Source: an uncultured Pelagibacteraceae bacterium (GTDB taxonomy: Bacteria; Pseudomonadota; Alphaproteobacteria; Pelagibacterales; Pelagibacteraceae). From it: a stretch of DNA of 51,754 nucleotides. Positions 18,775-30,295 of the stretch are shown here, piece by piece (position 1 is the first letter of the stretch; every line of letters starts with the position of its first letter). The position numbers were made by a program, and so were the translations under genes. The stretch is taken from positions 1-51,754 of the forward strand of contig CACJEG010000005.1 in the NCBI GenBank assembly GCA_902592375.1, given 5' to 3'. The notes under the pieces were generated by a model. That model was given only the letters and a program-made list of their open reading frames with translations. It made no database searches and was not told the origin of the DNA.

Positions 18775-19125
18775 ATGGACAAAATTTCAGACCTAAAAGA
18801 AATTGTAATCAACACACTAGATCTAAATAAAGCTCAAGACATTGTAACTATTGATCTTAAAGACAAAAGTTCTATGGCTGATTACATGATCATAGCAAGT
18901 GGAACATCATCTAGACATATTCAATCTTTATCAGAACAAGTTTTAGAAAAACTTAAAAATAACGGTGTAAAAGACTCAAAAATTGAGGGTAAAGAAAGCG
19001 GAGAATGGAAACTTGTTGATGGGATTGATTTGATTGTTCATATTTTTCATCCAGAAAAAAGAAAATTTTATGAATTAGAAAAAATTTGGTCAGAGCTAAT
19101 TCCAAAAGAAAAAGTGATGATATGA
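18775..19125 (+). CDS. rsfS: Ribosomal silencing factor RsfS
   Basis: 116 residues, Iojap family. Binds L14 and blocks subunit joining when nutrients are scarce. The conserved core KSSMADYMIIASGTSSRHIQ (about residues 31-50), then GEWKLVDGIDLIVHIFHPE, is intact. The stop overlaps the ATG of the protease gene by four bases (ATGA). In many alphaproteobacteria rlmH and a murein-hydrolase activator gene come next; here the S41 protease follows directly. Confidence 0.96.
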   Translation: MDKISDLKEIVINTLDLNKAQDIVTIDLKDKSSMADYMIIASGTSSRHIQSLSEQVLEKLKNNGVKDSKIEGKESGEWKLVDGIDLIVHIFHPEKRKFYELEKIWSELIPKEKVMI

Positions 19126-20261
19126 AAAAAATTAAATTTTTATTATTAATTCTTTTTTCCGTTTTTTATTTAAATAAAACAGTTATTTCAGCTGAAATTG
19201 ATATTTATAAAAAAATTGATCTCTTCGGTGAGGTTCTAGAAAAAATTAATAAAGAGTATGTTGATGATTTCAACCAATCTGAGAGTATGGACTCTGCTAT
19301 CAATGGACTTTTACAATCCTTAGATCCTTATTCATCCTACATGTCTCCTAAAATTTTTGATGAAATGCAAACAGAAACCAGTGGTGAATTTGGTGGACTA
19401 GGAATTGAAGTTAGCATGGAGGCTGGTGTGGTAAAAGTAATTTCACCAATAGATGATACACCTGCATCTAGGGCTGGATTAAAAGCTGGTGATTACATAG
19501 TCAAAATAAATGATGTTCAGGTTCAAGGAAAATCATTAAGTGAAGCTGTTGATTTAATGAGAGGACCTGTAGGTTCTGGAATAGAGTTAACAGTAAGACG
19601 AAGAGGCGAAAGAAAAGCGCTAACATTTAATATCATAAGAGAAGTTATTCAGGTTCAATCTGTAAAATCTGAAATTATAGATGAAAATATTGGATACATC
19701 AGGCTTACTTCATTTAACGATAACAGTAGTGATCAAATAGAAAAACAAATTAAAAAACTTAAGAAAGATAAAAACTTAAATTCATTTATTTTAGATTTAA
19801 GAAATAATCCTGGAGGTCTTTTATCTCAAGCAATAAAGATATCAGATTTTTTTCTGGAAAATGGAGAGATAGTTTCAACAAAAAGCAGAAAAAAATCTGA
19901 AAATAGAAAATGGTTTGCAAAAAAAGGAGATATTACCGATGGAAAAACACTATTGGTTTTAATTAACTATGGTTCAGCATCTGCATCTGAAATTGTTGCT
20001 GGAGCTTTAAAGGATCACAAAAGAGCAATCATCGTTGGTGAAAATAGCTTTGGCAAAGGTTCTGTCCAATCCATTATTCCTTTAAAAAATCGTGGTGCTA
20101 TCAGATTAACTGTCGCAAAATATTATCTTCCTTCTGGAAAATCTATTTCTGAAGTAGGTGTTAGACCAGATATTGAAGTAAATGAAGAAGGTGATGATTT
20201 TAGAATAAAAACTGATACTGATAATCAATTAAACTACGCTATTAAGTTACTTAACGGATAA
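19122..20261 (+). CDS. ctpA: S41 family C-terminal processing protease with PDZ domain
   Basis: 379 residues from the ATG at 19122, chosen because it yields a normal signal peptide (MKKIKFLLLILFSVFYLNKT, likely cleaved after Ala24) and a four-base overlap with rsfS; upstream in-frame starts would bury the signal. Periplasmic serine protease. PDZ domain about residues 85-165 (GGLGIEVSMEAGVVKVISPI), S41 domain about 185-350. Catalytic dyad Ser287 in GSASASEIVAGA and Lys312 in ENSFGKGSVQ. The family trims or degrades periplasmic proteins by C-terminal recognition, and some members control murein hydrolases. rppH starts one base after the stop. Confidence 0.94.
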   Translation: MKKIKFLLLILFSVFYLNKTVISAEIDIYKKIDLFGEVLEKINKEYVDDFNQSESMDSAINGLLQSLDPYSSYMSPKIFDEMQTETSGEFGGLGIEVSMEAGVVKVISPIDDTPASRAGLKAGDYIVKINDVQVQGKSLSEAVDLMRGPVGSGIELTVRRRGERKALTFNIIREVIQVQSVKSEIIDENIGYIRLTSFNDNSSDQIEKQIKKLKKDKNLNSFILDLRNNPGGLLSQAIKISDFFLENGEIVSTKSRKKSENRKWFAKKGDITDGKTLLVLINYGSASASEIVAGALKDHKRAIIVGENSFGKGSVQSIIPLKNRGAIRLTVAKYYLPSGKSISEVGVRPDIEVNEEGDDFRIKTDTDNQLNYAIKLLNG

Positions 20262-20262
20262 T

Positions 20263-20736
20263 ATGAATAAAAATTTAAAAGATTTACCACTGAGAAGTGG
20301 GGTCGGAATTGTGTTATTAAATAGAGAAAATAAAGTATTTGTAGCTAAAAGAATAGATAATCCTAAAAATTTTTGGCAAATGCCTCAGGGTGGTGTTGAT
20401 GAGGGAGAGGATAATTTAAAAGCTGCATTTAGAGAACTAGAGGAAGAAACAAGTATCAAAAGCGTAGAACTTATAAAAGAATTAGATGGTACATTAACCT
20501 ATGATTTACCTGATAGATTACTAGGTATTATTTGGAAAGGTAAGTACAAAGGTCAAAAGCAAAAATGGTTTTTAATGCGATTTATTGGAAATGATAATGA
20601 AATAAATATTAATACATCTAATCCAGAATTTTTAGATTGGAAGTGGATTGACTTAGATTTAATTACTGATGTTGTTGTTGACTTTAAACATCATGTTTAC
20701 AAGGAACTCAAAGAAAAAGTAAAAAAATTAATTTAG
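20263..20736 (+). CDS. rppH: RNA pyrophosphohydrolase (Nudix)
   Basis: 157 residues. Removes pyrophosphate from the 5' end of mRNA to trigger decay; the alphaproteobacterial homologue is also called IalA/NudH and cleaves dinucleoside polyphosphates. The Nudix box is complete: GGVDEGEDNLKAAFRELEEE (about residues 42-61). The family signature FWQMPQGG precedes it, and WKWIDLDLI and VVDFKHHVYKEL follow. It is the last gene of the rplU chain, and its 3' end overlaps the 3' end of the convergent atpC by nine bases. Confidence 0.95.
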   Translation: MNKNLKDLPLRSGVGIVLLNRENKVFVAKRIDNPKNFWQMPQGGVDEGEDNLKAAFRELEEETSIKSVELIKELDGTLTYDLPDRLLGIIWKGKYKGQKQKWFLMRFIGNDNEININTSNPEFLDWKWIDLDLITDVVVDFKHHVYKELKEKVKKLI

Positions 20737-21119
20737 AGTTTTTAAAACTTCAACTTTTTGGTCTGCTAAATATTTAGATTGATCGTTAATATCGGTTTTA
20801 TTAGCCTCTTCTTCTGCCTGTTTAAGTAAATCTTGTTGCTTTGATTTATCCATATCAGCAAGATTAAAAATTGTACTTGTTAGAATAGATAGATTGTTAT
20901 TTTTAAACTCAACAATCCCATCTTCAACATAGTAATTTTCATCACCTGATTTTGATAAAATCTTTATTATTCCAGGTTTTAAAAAGGAAATAATAGAAAT
21001 ATGATCCTTTAATATTCCCATCTCTCCTTCAAAAGCAGGGACCACAACTTCTGAAACATCATCTTTTACTAAAAAAGATTTTTCAGGATTTACTATTTCA
21101 ACTTTAAACTCTTCGCTCA

Positions 21120-21120
<1 letters not shown>
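20728..21120 (-). CDS. atpC: ATP synthase F1 epsilon subunit
   Basis: 130 residues. Central-stalk subunit that couples rotation to the c-ring and can inhibit ATP hydrolysis. The N-terminal beta-sandwich is recognisable (FKVEIVNPEKSFLVKDDVSE, then PAFEGEMGILKDHISIISFL). The C-terminal helical part is short and rich in Lys/Asp/Gln. The start overlaps the atpD stop by one base. The gene is last in the atpHAGDC operon and tail-overlaps rppH, leaving no room for a separate terminator. Confidence 0.94.
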
Positions 21121-23413
<2,293 letters not shown>

Positions 23414-23419
23414 AAATTA

Positions 23420-24955
23420 TTAAGATTTAAAATTTCCTTTTAATTGAGTGATTACCTCAACAAGTAATTTTTCTTTATCTTCCTCAAGTTTTCCTGAAGT
23501 TAAAATTGACTCGATAATCTCAGGCTTATCTGATTTACATTTTTCAATAATCTTGCTCTCAAATTCAGCAACGTCTTTTAAATCAATATCATCAAGATAA
23601 CCTTTCACTCCACAAAATACTGAAATAACTTGTTCTGCAACAGTCATTGGTGAATATTGTTTTTGTTTTAAAAGTTCAGTTAGTTTAGAACCTCTATTCA
23701 AAAGCTGCTGAGTAGATGCATCTAAATCAGATCCGAATTGAGCAAAAGCTGCCATTTCTCTGTATTGTGCTAACTCTAGTTTCATTGAACCAGAAACTTT
23801 TTTCATCGCTTTTGTTTGAGCTGATGAACCAACCCTAGATACTGATAAACCTACGTTAATTGCAGGTCTTATACCTTGGTTAAATAGTTCTGTTTCAAGG
23901 AAAATTTGTCCGTCTGTAATTGAAATAACGTTAGTTGGAATAAACGCGGATACGTCTCCACCTTGTGTTTCAATAATTGGCAGTGCAGTAAGTGATCCAC
24001 CTCCATGTTCGTCACTTAATTTAGCTGCTCTTTCAAGTAATCTGCTATGAAGATAAAATACATCTCCAGGATAAGCCTCACGTCCTGGAGGTCTTCTTAA
24101 TAGCAATGACATTTGTCTATAAGCAACTGCTTGTTTAGACAAATCATCATAAATTATTAACGCATGCATTCCATTATCTCTAAAATACTCTCCCATAGCA
24201 CAACCTGTGTATGGTGCTAAAAATTGTAAAGGAGCAGAGTCCGACGCAGTAGCAGCAACGATTGTTGTGTACTCCATAGCTCCGGCTTCTTCTAATGTTT
24301 TTTGAATTTGTCTTACTGTTGATCTTTTTTGTCCAACTGCAACGTATATACAATACAGTTTTTGTTTTTCATCACCAGATTCATTGATTTTTTTTTGATT
24401 AATAATTGCATCTACTGCAACTGCTGTTTTACCAGTTTGTCTATCACCGATAATTAATTCCCTTTGCCCTCTTCCAATTGGAACTAGACTATCAATTGAT
24501 TTAAGACCAGTTTGCATTGGTTCACTTACTGATTGTCGTGGAATAATACCAGGAGCTTTTACTTCAACCCTGCTTTTTTTAATTCCTTTATCTAATGGTC
24601 CTTTTCCATCAATAGGATTTCCTAAACCATCCACTACTCTTCCTAATAATTCTTTTCCAACTGGAGTATCAACAATATTACCCGTTCTTTTTACTACATC
24701 CCCTTCTTTAACATTTCTGTCATCACCAAAAATTACGACACCAACGTTTTCACTTTCTAAGTTTAGAGCCATACCTTTTGAACCATCTGCAAACTCTACC
24801 ATTTCACCAGCTTGAACATTATCCAAACCATAAATCCTAGCAATACCGTCTCCAACTGATAAAACTTGACCAACTTCTGTGACTTCTGCTTTATCACCAA
24901 AATTTTTAATTTGTTCTTTTAATATTTTTGTAACTTCTGAAGGATTTATTTCCAT
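23420..24955 (-). CDS. atpA: ATP synthase F1 alpha subunit
   Basis: 511 residues. Non-catalytic nucleotide-binding subunit of the F1 hexamer. Walker A GDRQTGKT at 170-177. Conserved YIYVAVGQ-type segment, here [17 protein letters not shown], then the [17 protein letters not shown]alker B region and [20 protein letters not shown]. The alpha-specific [10 protein letters not shown] arginine finger is present. It follows atpH directly (stop at 24956, start at 24955). Confidence 0.98.
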   Translation of the reverse strand: MEINPSEVTKILKEQIKNFGDKAEVTEVGQVLSVGDGIARIYGLDNVQAGEMVEFADGSKGMALNLESENVGVVIFGDDRNVKEGDVVKRTGNIVDTPVGKELLGRVVDGLGNPIDGKGPLDKGIKKSRVEVKAPGIIPRQSVSEPMQTGLKSIDSLVPIGRGQRELIIGDRQTGKTAVAVDAIINQKKINESGDEKQKLYCIYVAVGQKRSTVRQIQKTLEEAGAMEYTTIVAATASDSAPLQFLAPYTGCAMGEYFRDNGMHALIIYDDLSKQAVAYRQMSLLLRRPPGREAYPGDVFYLHSRLLERAAKLSDEHGGGSLTALPIIETQGGDVSAFIPTNVISITDGQIFLETELFNQGIRPAINVGLSVSRVGSSAQTKAMKKVSGSMKLELAQYREMAAFAQFGSDLDASTQQLLNRGSKLTELLKQKQYSPMTVAEQVISVFCGVKGYLDDIDLKDVAEFESKIIEKCKSDKPEIIESILTSGKLEEDKEKLLVEVITQLKGNFKS

Positions 24956-25513
24956 TTATGCCTCTATCATTCTATTTTCGATTTGTTGTAATTTATTTTT
25001 AATTGAGGTATCGACCATAGTACTTCCTACTTGTACTACCAAACCTCCTATTAAACTTTCATCATGTTTGTAGTTTAATTTTATTTTTGAGCTAAAATTT
25101 TTTGTTAACTCCTCTGTAATTTTTGCAATTTCTTCATTAGATAATTCTTTTGCTGATTTTAATTCTGCCTTTAGTTCACCTCTTTTTCTTGAACAAATCT
25201 CAATAAAGCTTTTAAGAATACGCTCAATAAAAAAGAAACGTCTTTTTTGAATTAAGAAACTTAAAAAATTTTTAAATAAAGGCTCAAATTTATTATTTTC
25301 AGAGATTGTATTGATTACTTTTAATAAATCTTCTTGGCTTGTAGTTGGATCTTTAATCAAATTAGAAAAATCTTCACTTTGCTCAATTAAATTAAGAATA
25401 GATGAAGACTGATCTTCGATCTGACTTAAAAGATTGTTTTCCTCTGAAAGTTCAAAAAGCGCAAGAGAATACCTTTCAGCTGAAGTTATTGAAAATCCGG
25501 TGTCTTTACTCAA
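24956..25513 (-). CDS. atpH: ATP synthase F1 delta subunit
   Basis: 185 residues. Peripheral-stalk subunit (OSCP type) that holds alpha/beta to the membrane sector. N-terminal helical bundle (SAERYSLALFELSEENNLL) and a C-terminal region with SLIGGLVVQVGSTMVDTSIK, the family hallmark. The start is TTG at 25511-25513, supported by AGAGGA seven bases upstream; no ATG fits. First gene of atpHAGDC. The membrane-sector genes (atpB, E, F) are not in the window, the split arrangement normal in alphaproteobacteria. The 108-base gap upstream holds a hairpin terminator after priA, and an imperfect repeat ACATA-N7-TATGT (25564-25580) of unknown meaning. Confidence 0.94.
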   Translation of the reverse strand: MSKDTGFSITSAERYSLALFELSEENNLLSQIEDQSSSILNLIEQSEDFSNLIKDPTTSQEDLLKVINTISENNKFEPLFKNFLSFLIQKRRFFFIERILKSFIEICSRKRGELKAELKSAKELSNEEIAKITEELTKNFSSKIKLNYKHDESLIGGLVVQVGSTMVDTSIKNKLQQIENRMIEA

Positions 25514-25596
25514 CTTGGTTCCTCTATAATGTTGAAGATTATTTAAAAATCACGCCCTAAATAACATATGACCCTTATGTCTTCAAGTAGCGGATT

Positions 25597-25620
25597 CGTA
25601 AAAAAGGCCTCTTTTTTGCG
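25597..25620 (-). terminator. Hairpin terminator downstream of priA
   Basis: Starting two bases after the priA stop, a 24-base inverted repeat forms a ten-base-pair stem (one G-U/T-G pair) with a four-base loop. The stem contains A6/T6 runs, so on the minus strand the 3' arm contains CTTTTTT. This looks like an intrinsic terminator with the U-tract inside the stem. It would separate priA transcription from the atp operon; its near symmetry means it could act on either strand. Confidence 0.55.
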
Positions 25621-25621
25621 G

Positions 25622-27577
25622 TTAATTGAAGTTAATTGGATCAACATCAACTGAAAGTTTTATTCCAGAAGAAAATTTATATTTTGGAATAATTTTTGCA
25701 AGAGAGCTTTGTAATTTCATGGATTTTAAGCCTCTGATTAAAAATCTAATTCTAAATTTTCTCTTTAATCTAAATAATGGGGCATTCACAGGCCCTAATA
25801 TTTTTCCTTCAATTTTATTTTCAATGAAATTTTTAAAATTAATAGCTTCTTTTTCTAATTTAATTTCATTATCTCCCGTTAAAATTAAAGAAATAAACCT
25901 TTGAAATGGAGGTAGTTTATTTTTTTTTCTTATTTCCAGTTCTCTTTCTAAAAAAATATCTGGATTTTTACTTGTAATTTCTGAAATCATCTTAGTATTA
26001 TTTTCATAGGTTTGAAAATATACGGTTGCTGGTTTTCCAGTTCTTCCTGCACGTCCTGAAAGTTGATGATAAAGCTGCAAATTTTTTTCTGCACCTCTTA
26101 AATCATGTCCTTGAGATGAAAGATCAATATCAACAACTACAATGCAATTTAAGCTTGGAAAATGAAAACCTTTTGAAATTAATTGAGTTCCAACTAAAAT
26201 ATGCGTTTCATTATTAATAATTTTATCTATTTTTTCTTTAGAATCTTTTTTATTCATTGTGTCACTTGAAAAAATCTCTATTTTTTTTCCAGGGAATTTT
26301 CTTTTTACCTCTTCTGAAATTCTCTCAACACCAGGGCCGCTAAAAATAAATTCACAATTGCCTTCTTTTGTACAGTCCCTTTTAAGATCGGATTTGTATC
26401 CACAATAATGACATAATAAGTTATTTTTATTTTTATGATAAACTAAATTGATACTACAATTTGGACATGTAAAACTTGTAAAACACTTATTACATAAAGC
26501 ATTTGGAGAAAAACCTCTTCTGTTTAAAAAAAACAACACTTGATCTTTTTTTTCCAAATGTAAATTAACTTTTTCAATAATTTTATTTGATAGCCATGAT
26601 TGTTTTTCAAGTTTGGTATTATTTAAATTAATAATTTCATAATTAGGTAAAGCTGCGTTTTGATATCTTTCATTTAATCTAGAAACCTCGTATTTACCCT
26701 TTTTAATATTTTCAAAAGTTTCTATTGAAGGAACAGCAGTAATCAAATTTATTGGAATGTTTTCAAAAGATGCTCTAGAAATTGCCATATCACGAGCATT
26801 GTAAGTTATGCCTTCATCTTGTTTAAATGATTGATCATGTTCCTCATCAACAATTATCATTCCTAATTTTTTGAATGGTAAAAATAATGATGACCTTGCA
26901 CCAATAATTATTTTTATTTTACCATTAGAAACGCCACTCCAAATTAATTCTTTCTTTTTTTTTGAAATACCTGAGTGCCAAACTGCGGGCTTAAAACCAA
27001 AATATTCTAAAAATTTTTGTTCAAACTGACTAGTTAAACCTATTTCTGGTAATAAAATTAATCCTTGAAAACCCTTCTCTATCAGTGGTTTTAATGCTTC
27101 AAAATAAACTAAAGTTTTTCCTGATCCAGTTGTGCCTTGTAAAACATGAACTCTAAATTTTTTATTTGAAACATTCATTTTTTTTAGAGATTTATTTTGA
27201 TCACTAGACAGCTTGATTAAGTTTTGCTTAATTTTGCTATCAAATATTTGATAAAGTTGAGTTTCTTTGTTCTCTACCGCATCACTACTTAAGAGCACTA
27301 ACTTTAATGCCATACCTTTTGGGATAAGATTATATTCTGCAAACCAATTTAAAAAATTAATTGTATTTTTTTTTAATGGAGTAACGTCTAATTTCTTGAT
27401 TACCTTTTTAGTCTTAAAATTTTTATTATTATTTTTTTCAAATTCGTCCCAAACAACACCAGTAATTTTTGATTTTCCAAAAGGTACTATTACATAATCT
27501 CCAACTTTAAGAGTTAAATTACTTTCATAAGTAAATGGATGATTAAAAATATTTGGTACGAGAATCGGATATTTCAT
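25622..27577 (-). CDS. priA: Primosomal protein N' (replication restart helicase PriA)
   Basis: 651 residues, shorter than the 732 of E. coli. Reloads the replisome at stalled forks. N-terminal 3'-DNA-binding domain (about 1-95, VGDYVIVPFGKSKITGVVW), helicase lobe 1 with Walker A QGTTGSGKT and the DEEHD box, zinc-binding insertion, then lobe 2 with GTQLISKGFHFP and QLSGRAGRTGK. In the zinc insertion seven of eight cysteines sit in the expected register, but the last is displaced by three residues (Cys-x5-Cys instead of Cys-x2-Cys). The ATG lies inside a nine-base-pair hairpin. It follows lpdA after 22 bases and is separated from atpH by a terminator-like hairpin. Confidence 0.95.
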   Translation of the reverse strand: MKYPILVPNIFNHPFTYESNLTLKVGDYVIVPFGKSKITGVVWDEFEKNNNKNFKTKKVIKKLDVTPLKKNTINFLNWFAEYNLIPKGMALKLVLLSSDAVENKETQLYQIFDSKIKQNLIKLSSDQNKSLKKMNVSNKKFRVHVLQGTTGSGKTLVYFEALKPLIEKGFQGLILLPEIGLTSQFEQKFLEYFGFKPAVWHSGISKKKKELIWSGVSNGKIKIIIGARSSLFLPFKKLGMIIVDEEHDQSFKQDEGITYNARDMAISRASFENIPINLITAVPSIETFENIKKGKYEVSRLNERYQNAALPNYEIINLNNTKLEKQSWLSNKIIEKVNLHLEKKDQVLFFLNRRGFSPNALCNKCFTSFTCPNCSINLVYHKNKNNLLCHYCGYKSDLKRDCTKEGNCEFIFSGPGVERISEEVKRKFPGKKIEIFSSDTMNKKDSKEKIDKIINNETHILVGTQLISKGFHFPSLNCIVVVDIDLSSQGHDLRGAEKNLQLYHQLSGRAGRTGKPATVYFQTYENNTKMISEITSKNPDIFLERELEIRKKNKLPPFQRFISLILTGDNEIKLEKEAINFKNFIENKIEGKILGPVNAPLFRLKRKFRIRFLIRGLKSMKLQSSLAKIIPKYKFSSGIKLSVDVDPINFN

Positions 27578-27594
27578 ATTTTTATAATATGAAA
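27572..27594 (-). other. Inverted repeat enclosing the priA start codon
   Basis: Positions 27572-27580 and 27586-27594 are perfect nine-base complements with a five-base loop. Read on the minus strand, the ATG of priA (27575-27577) lies in the 3' arm, so folding would hide the start codon. The 22-base lpdA-priA spacer is made almost only of this hairpin and a T-run. The stem is AT-rich (one G-C pair), so stability is limited and chance occurrence is plausible. Confidence 0.35.
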
Positions 27595-27599
27595 AAAAA

Positions 27600-29000
27600 T
27601 TAAGAGTGTATTGCTCTTTTATCTACTGATAAAGCAGCTTCTTTAACTGCTTCAGAAAACGTTGGATGAGCATGACAAGTTCGGGCGATATCTTCTGCAC
27701 TTGCACCAAATTCCATTGCAACACCAATCTCTGCAATTAATTCTCCTGCATGAGGTCCAATTATATGTGCACCTAATACTTTATCTGTTTGCTCATCAGC
27801 TAAAATTTTAACAAAACCTTCTGCATCATCTATGGCCTTAGCTCTTGAATTGGCCATAAACGAAAATTTCCCTACTTTATATTTTTTATTTAATTCTTTT
27901 AATTGTTCCTCAGTTTTACCGATTGATGCTACTTCTGGTGTTGTATAAATTACTCCTGGAATTGTATCATAATTTACATGTCCAGATTGACCAACTATGT
28001 TTTCTGCAACTGCTATACCTTCGTCCTCCGCTTTGTGTGCAAGCATTGGACCAACAATTACATCGCCTATTGCATAAATGTTTTCAACGTTAGTCTTAAA
28101 AATTTTATCAGTTTTAATTCTATTTCTTTCATCAAGATCTACTCCTACTGATTCTAAATTTAAACCATCTGTATTGGGTTTTCTGCCAACAGAGATTAAA
28201 ACAACATCACACTCAAAATTATTTTTATTACCATCTTTATCTACTGTTGAAACCACTGCACCTGCTGCATTTTTTTTAATTGTTTCAACTTTATTTTGCA
28301 TATTAAATTTCATACCCTGTTTTTTTAAAATTTTCATAAATTCTGAAGAAATTTCTTTATCCATTCCAGGTGTAATATGATCTAAAAATTCAACAACTTG
28401 CACCTCTGCTCCAAGTCTAGACCATACAGATCCCATCTCCAATCCTATATAGCCTCCTCCTACTACAACCATTTTCTTAGGTACCTTTTCTAACTTTAAG
28501 GCACCTGTTGATGAGACAATTGTTTTCTCATCTATTTCTATTCCTGGTAATGAAACTGGAACTGATCCTGTTGCAATAACTGTTTTTTCTGATTGGATGA
28601 CAGTTTCTTTATTTTTATCATCCTTTATTAAAATTTCATTTTTTGATTTAAAACTTCCGTGTCCTTTGAAGTAACTAACTTTGTTTTTTTTCAAAAGAAA
28701 TTCAACACCTTTGGTAAGAACTGTTACAGCTTTATCTTTGCTTTTCATCATTTTGTCTAAATTTAATTTTACTTCACCAACTTCAATACCTTTGTTTGCT
28801 AAATTTTTTACTTTATGAAATTCTTCAGACAGATTAAGTAAGCTTTTTGATGGGATACAACCAACGTTTAAACAAGTACCTCCCAAAGACCCCCTAGACT
28901 CTATACATGCAGTTTTTAATCCTAATTGAGCAAGTCTGATTGCACAGACATAACCACCCGGTCCACCTCCAATAACTACAGCTTGAAATTTTTCTGACAT
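27600..29000 (-). CDS. lpdA: Dihydrolipoyl dehydrogenase (E3)
   Basis: 466 residues. FAD enzyme that re-oxidises dihydrolipoamide with NAD for the 2-oxoglutarate dehydrogenase complex, and probably for pyruvate dehydrogenase and glycine cleavage. The FAD motif [17 protein letters not shown] is at about 11-27, the redox-active disulfide is [13 protein letters not shown], and the NAD motif is [20 protein letters not shown]. The dimer-interface active-site His-Glu pair is in [13 protein letters not shown]. It begins directly after the sucB stop, so it belongs to the sucAB-lpd operon. Confidence 0.97.
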   Translation of the reverse strand: MSEKFQAVVIGGGPGGYVCAIRLAQLGLKTACIESRGSLGGTCLNVGCIPSKSLLNLSEEFHKVKNLANKGIEVGEVKLNLDKMMKSKDKAVTVLTKGVEFLLKKNKVSYFKGHGSFKSKNEILIKDDKNKETVIQSEKTVIATGSVPVSLPGIEIDEKTIVSSTGALKLEKVPKKMVVVGGGYIGLEMGSVWSRLGAEVQVVEFLDHITPGMDKEISSEFMKILKKQGMKFNMQNKVETIKKNAAGAVVSTVDKDGNKNNFECDVVLISVGRKPNTDGLNLESVGVDLDERNRIKTDKIFKTNVENIYAIGDVIVGPMLAHKAEDEGIAVAENIVGQSGHVNYDTIPGVIYTTPEVASIGKTEEQLKELNKKYKVGKFSFMANSRAKAIDDAEGFVKILADEQTDKVLGAHIIGPHAGELIAEIGVAMEFGASAEDIARTCHAHPTFSEAVKEAALSVDKRAIHS

Positions 29001-30290
29001 TTAAATATCTAAAAACAACCTTCTAGGGTCTTCTAAATTTTCTTTAATCATTTTAAGGAAAGATACAGACTCTTTTCCATCAATAATTCTATGATCATAT
29101 GATAATGCTAAATACATAATTGGTCTTATTTTGATTTCACCATCTACAACAATAGGTCTTTCTACTATATTATGCATTCCCAACACACCAGACTGAGGTA
29201 AATTTAGTATTGGTGTTGAAAGCATGGACCCATACACACCTCCATTACTTATTGTAAATGTTCCTCCCTGGAGATCTTCAATCGTTAACTTTCCATCTCG
29301 CGCTTTTTCTGAAATTTCTTTGATATTTTTTTCAATATCAGCAAAGGATAATTCATCTGCATTTCTTAAAACTGGAACAACCAAGCCTTTATCTGTTCCA
29401 ACAGCAAAACTAATATTGTAATAATTTTTATATATTATCTCATCACCATCAATTTCAGCATTAACTGCAGGGAAATTTTTTAAAGCAACTACACATGCTT
29501 TTACAAAGAAAGACATAAATCCTAATTTTATTCCATAACGAGATTGGAAATCCTCTTGATTTTCTTTCCTCATTTCCATTACACTACTCATATCAACTTC
29601 GTTAAATGTTGTTAAAAGAGCAGCATTCTCTTGAGCTTGCTTTAATCTTTTTGCGATAGTCTGTCTCAACCTAGTCATTTTAATTCGTTCTTCTTCACCA
29701 TATTGAATTTTTCTTTCAGATGGTTTTGGATTTGCACCCATCAAACTTATTAAATCTCCTTTTAAAACTCTCCCACCTTTTCCTGAACCTTGAATTGAAT
29801 TAATATCGATATTATTTTCAGTTACAATTTTTCTCACTGCTGGAGATAAAGTTGGATTAACATCTCTTTTTGGAGCAACATCTGGTTTAACTTCCTCAGT
29901 TAAAACCAAAGGTTTCTCTTTGGGTTTTTCTTCAAATACTTTTGGTTCTTTTTTATTTGCATCTAATTTTATTACATTGCTCTCTGCAGGAACAATTTCC
30001 TCTTGCTTTATTTCTTGACTGATTTTCGGTGCAGATTTAACCGCTGTTCCACCTTCGGCTGATACAGAACCTAATAGTGCTCCTACTTCAACGACTGATC
30101 CATCTTGTGAATTTATCTCTGTTAACACACCAGAAATTGGGGATGGCACTTCTAAGTTTACTTTGTCTGTCTCAAGTTCTACAATTGGTTCATCTGCTTC
30201 GACTGTATCACCTGCGTTTTTTAACCATTTTGCAACAGTCGCTTCTGTTATACTTTCACCTAGAACTGGAACTACTATTTTTTCACTCAT
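29001..30290 (-). CDS. sucB: 2-oxoglutarate dehydrogenase E2, dihydrolipoyl succinyltransferase
   Basis: 429 residues. Carries the succinyl group from E1 to CoA. One lipoyl domain (about 1-77) with the lipoylated Lys43 in [11 protein letters not shown], an Ala/Pro/Lys/Glu linker (about 80-147), a peripheral-subunit-binding domain (about 148-182, [13 protein letters not shown]), and the catalytic acyltransferase domain. The catalytic site is His400 and Asp404 in [12 protein letters not shown]. It sits six bases from sucA and is contiguous with lpdA. The succinyltransferase assignment rests on operon position. Confidence 0.97.
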   Translation of the reverse strand: MSEKIVVPVLGESITEATVAKWLKNAGDTVEADEPIVELETDKVNLEVPSPISGVLTEINSQDGSVVEVGALLGSVSAEGGTAVKSAPKISQEIKQEEIVPAESNVIKLDANKKEPKVFEEKPKEKPLVLTEEVKPDVAPKRDVNPTLSPAVRKIVTENNIDINSIQGSGKGGRVLKGDLISLMGANPKPSERKIQYGEEERIKMTRLRQTIAKRLKQAQENAALLTTFNEVDMSSVMEMRKENQEDFQSRYGIKLGFMSFFVKACVVALKNFPAVNAEIDGDEIIYKNYYNISFAVGTDKGLVVPVLRNADELSFADIEKNIKEISEKARDGKLTIEDLQGGTFTISNGGVYGSMLSTPILNLPQSGVLGMHNIVERPIVVDGEIKIRPIMYLALSYDHRIIDGKESVSFLKMIKENLEDPRRLFLDI

Positions 30291-30295
30291 TAAAA

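Noticed and set aside
25564..25580. Inverted repeat ACATA-N7-TATGT upstream of atpH
   Set aside because: Five-base arms with a seven-base spacer are expected many times by chance; it is mentioned in the atpH entry only.
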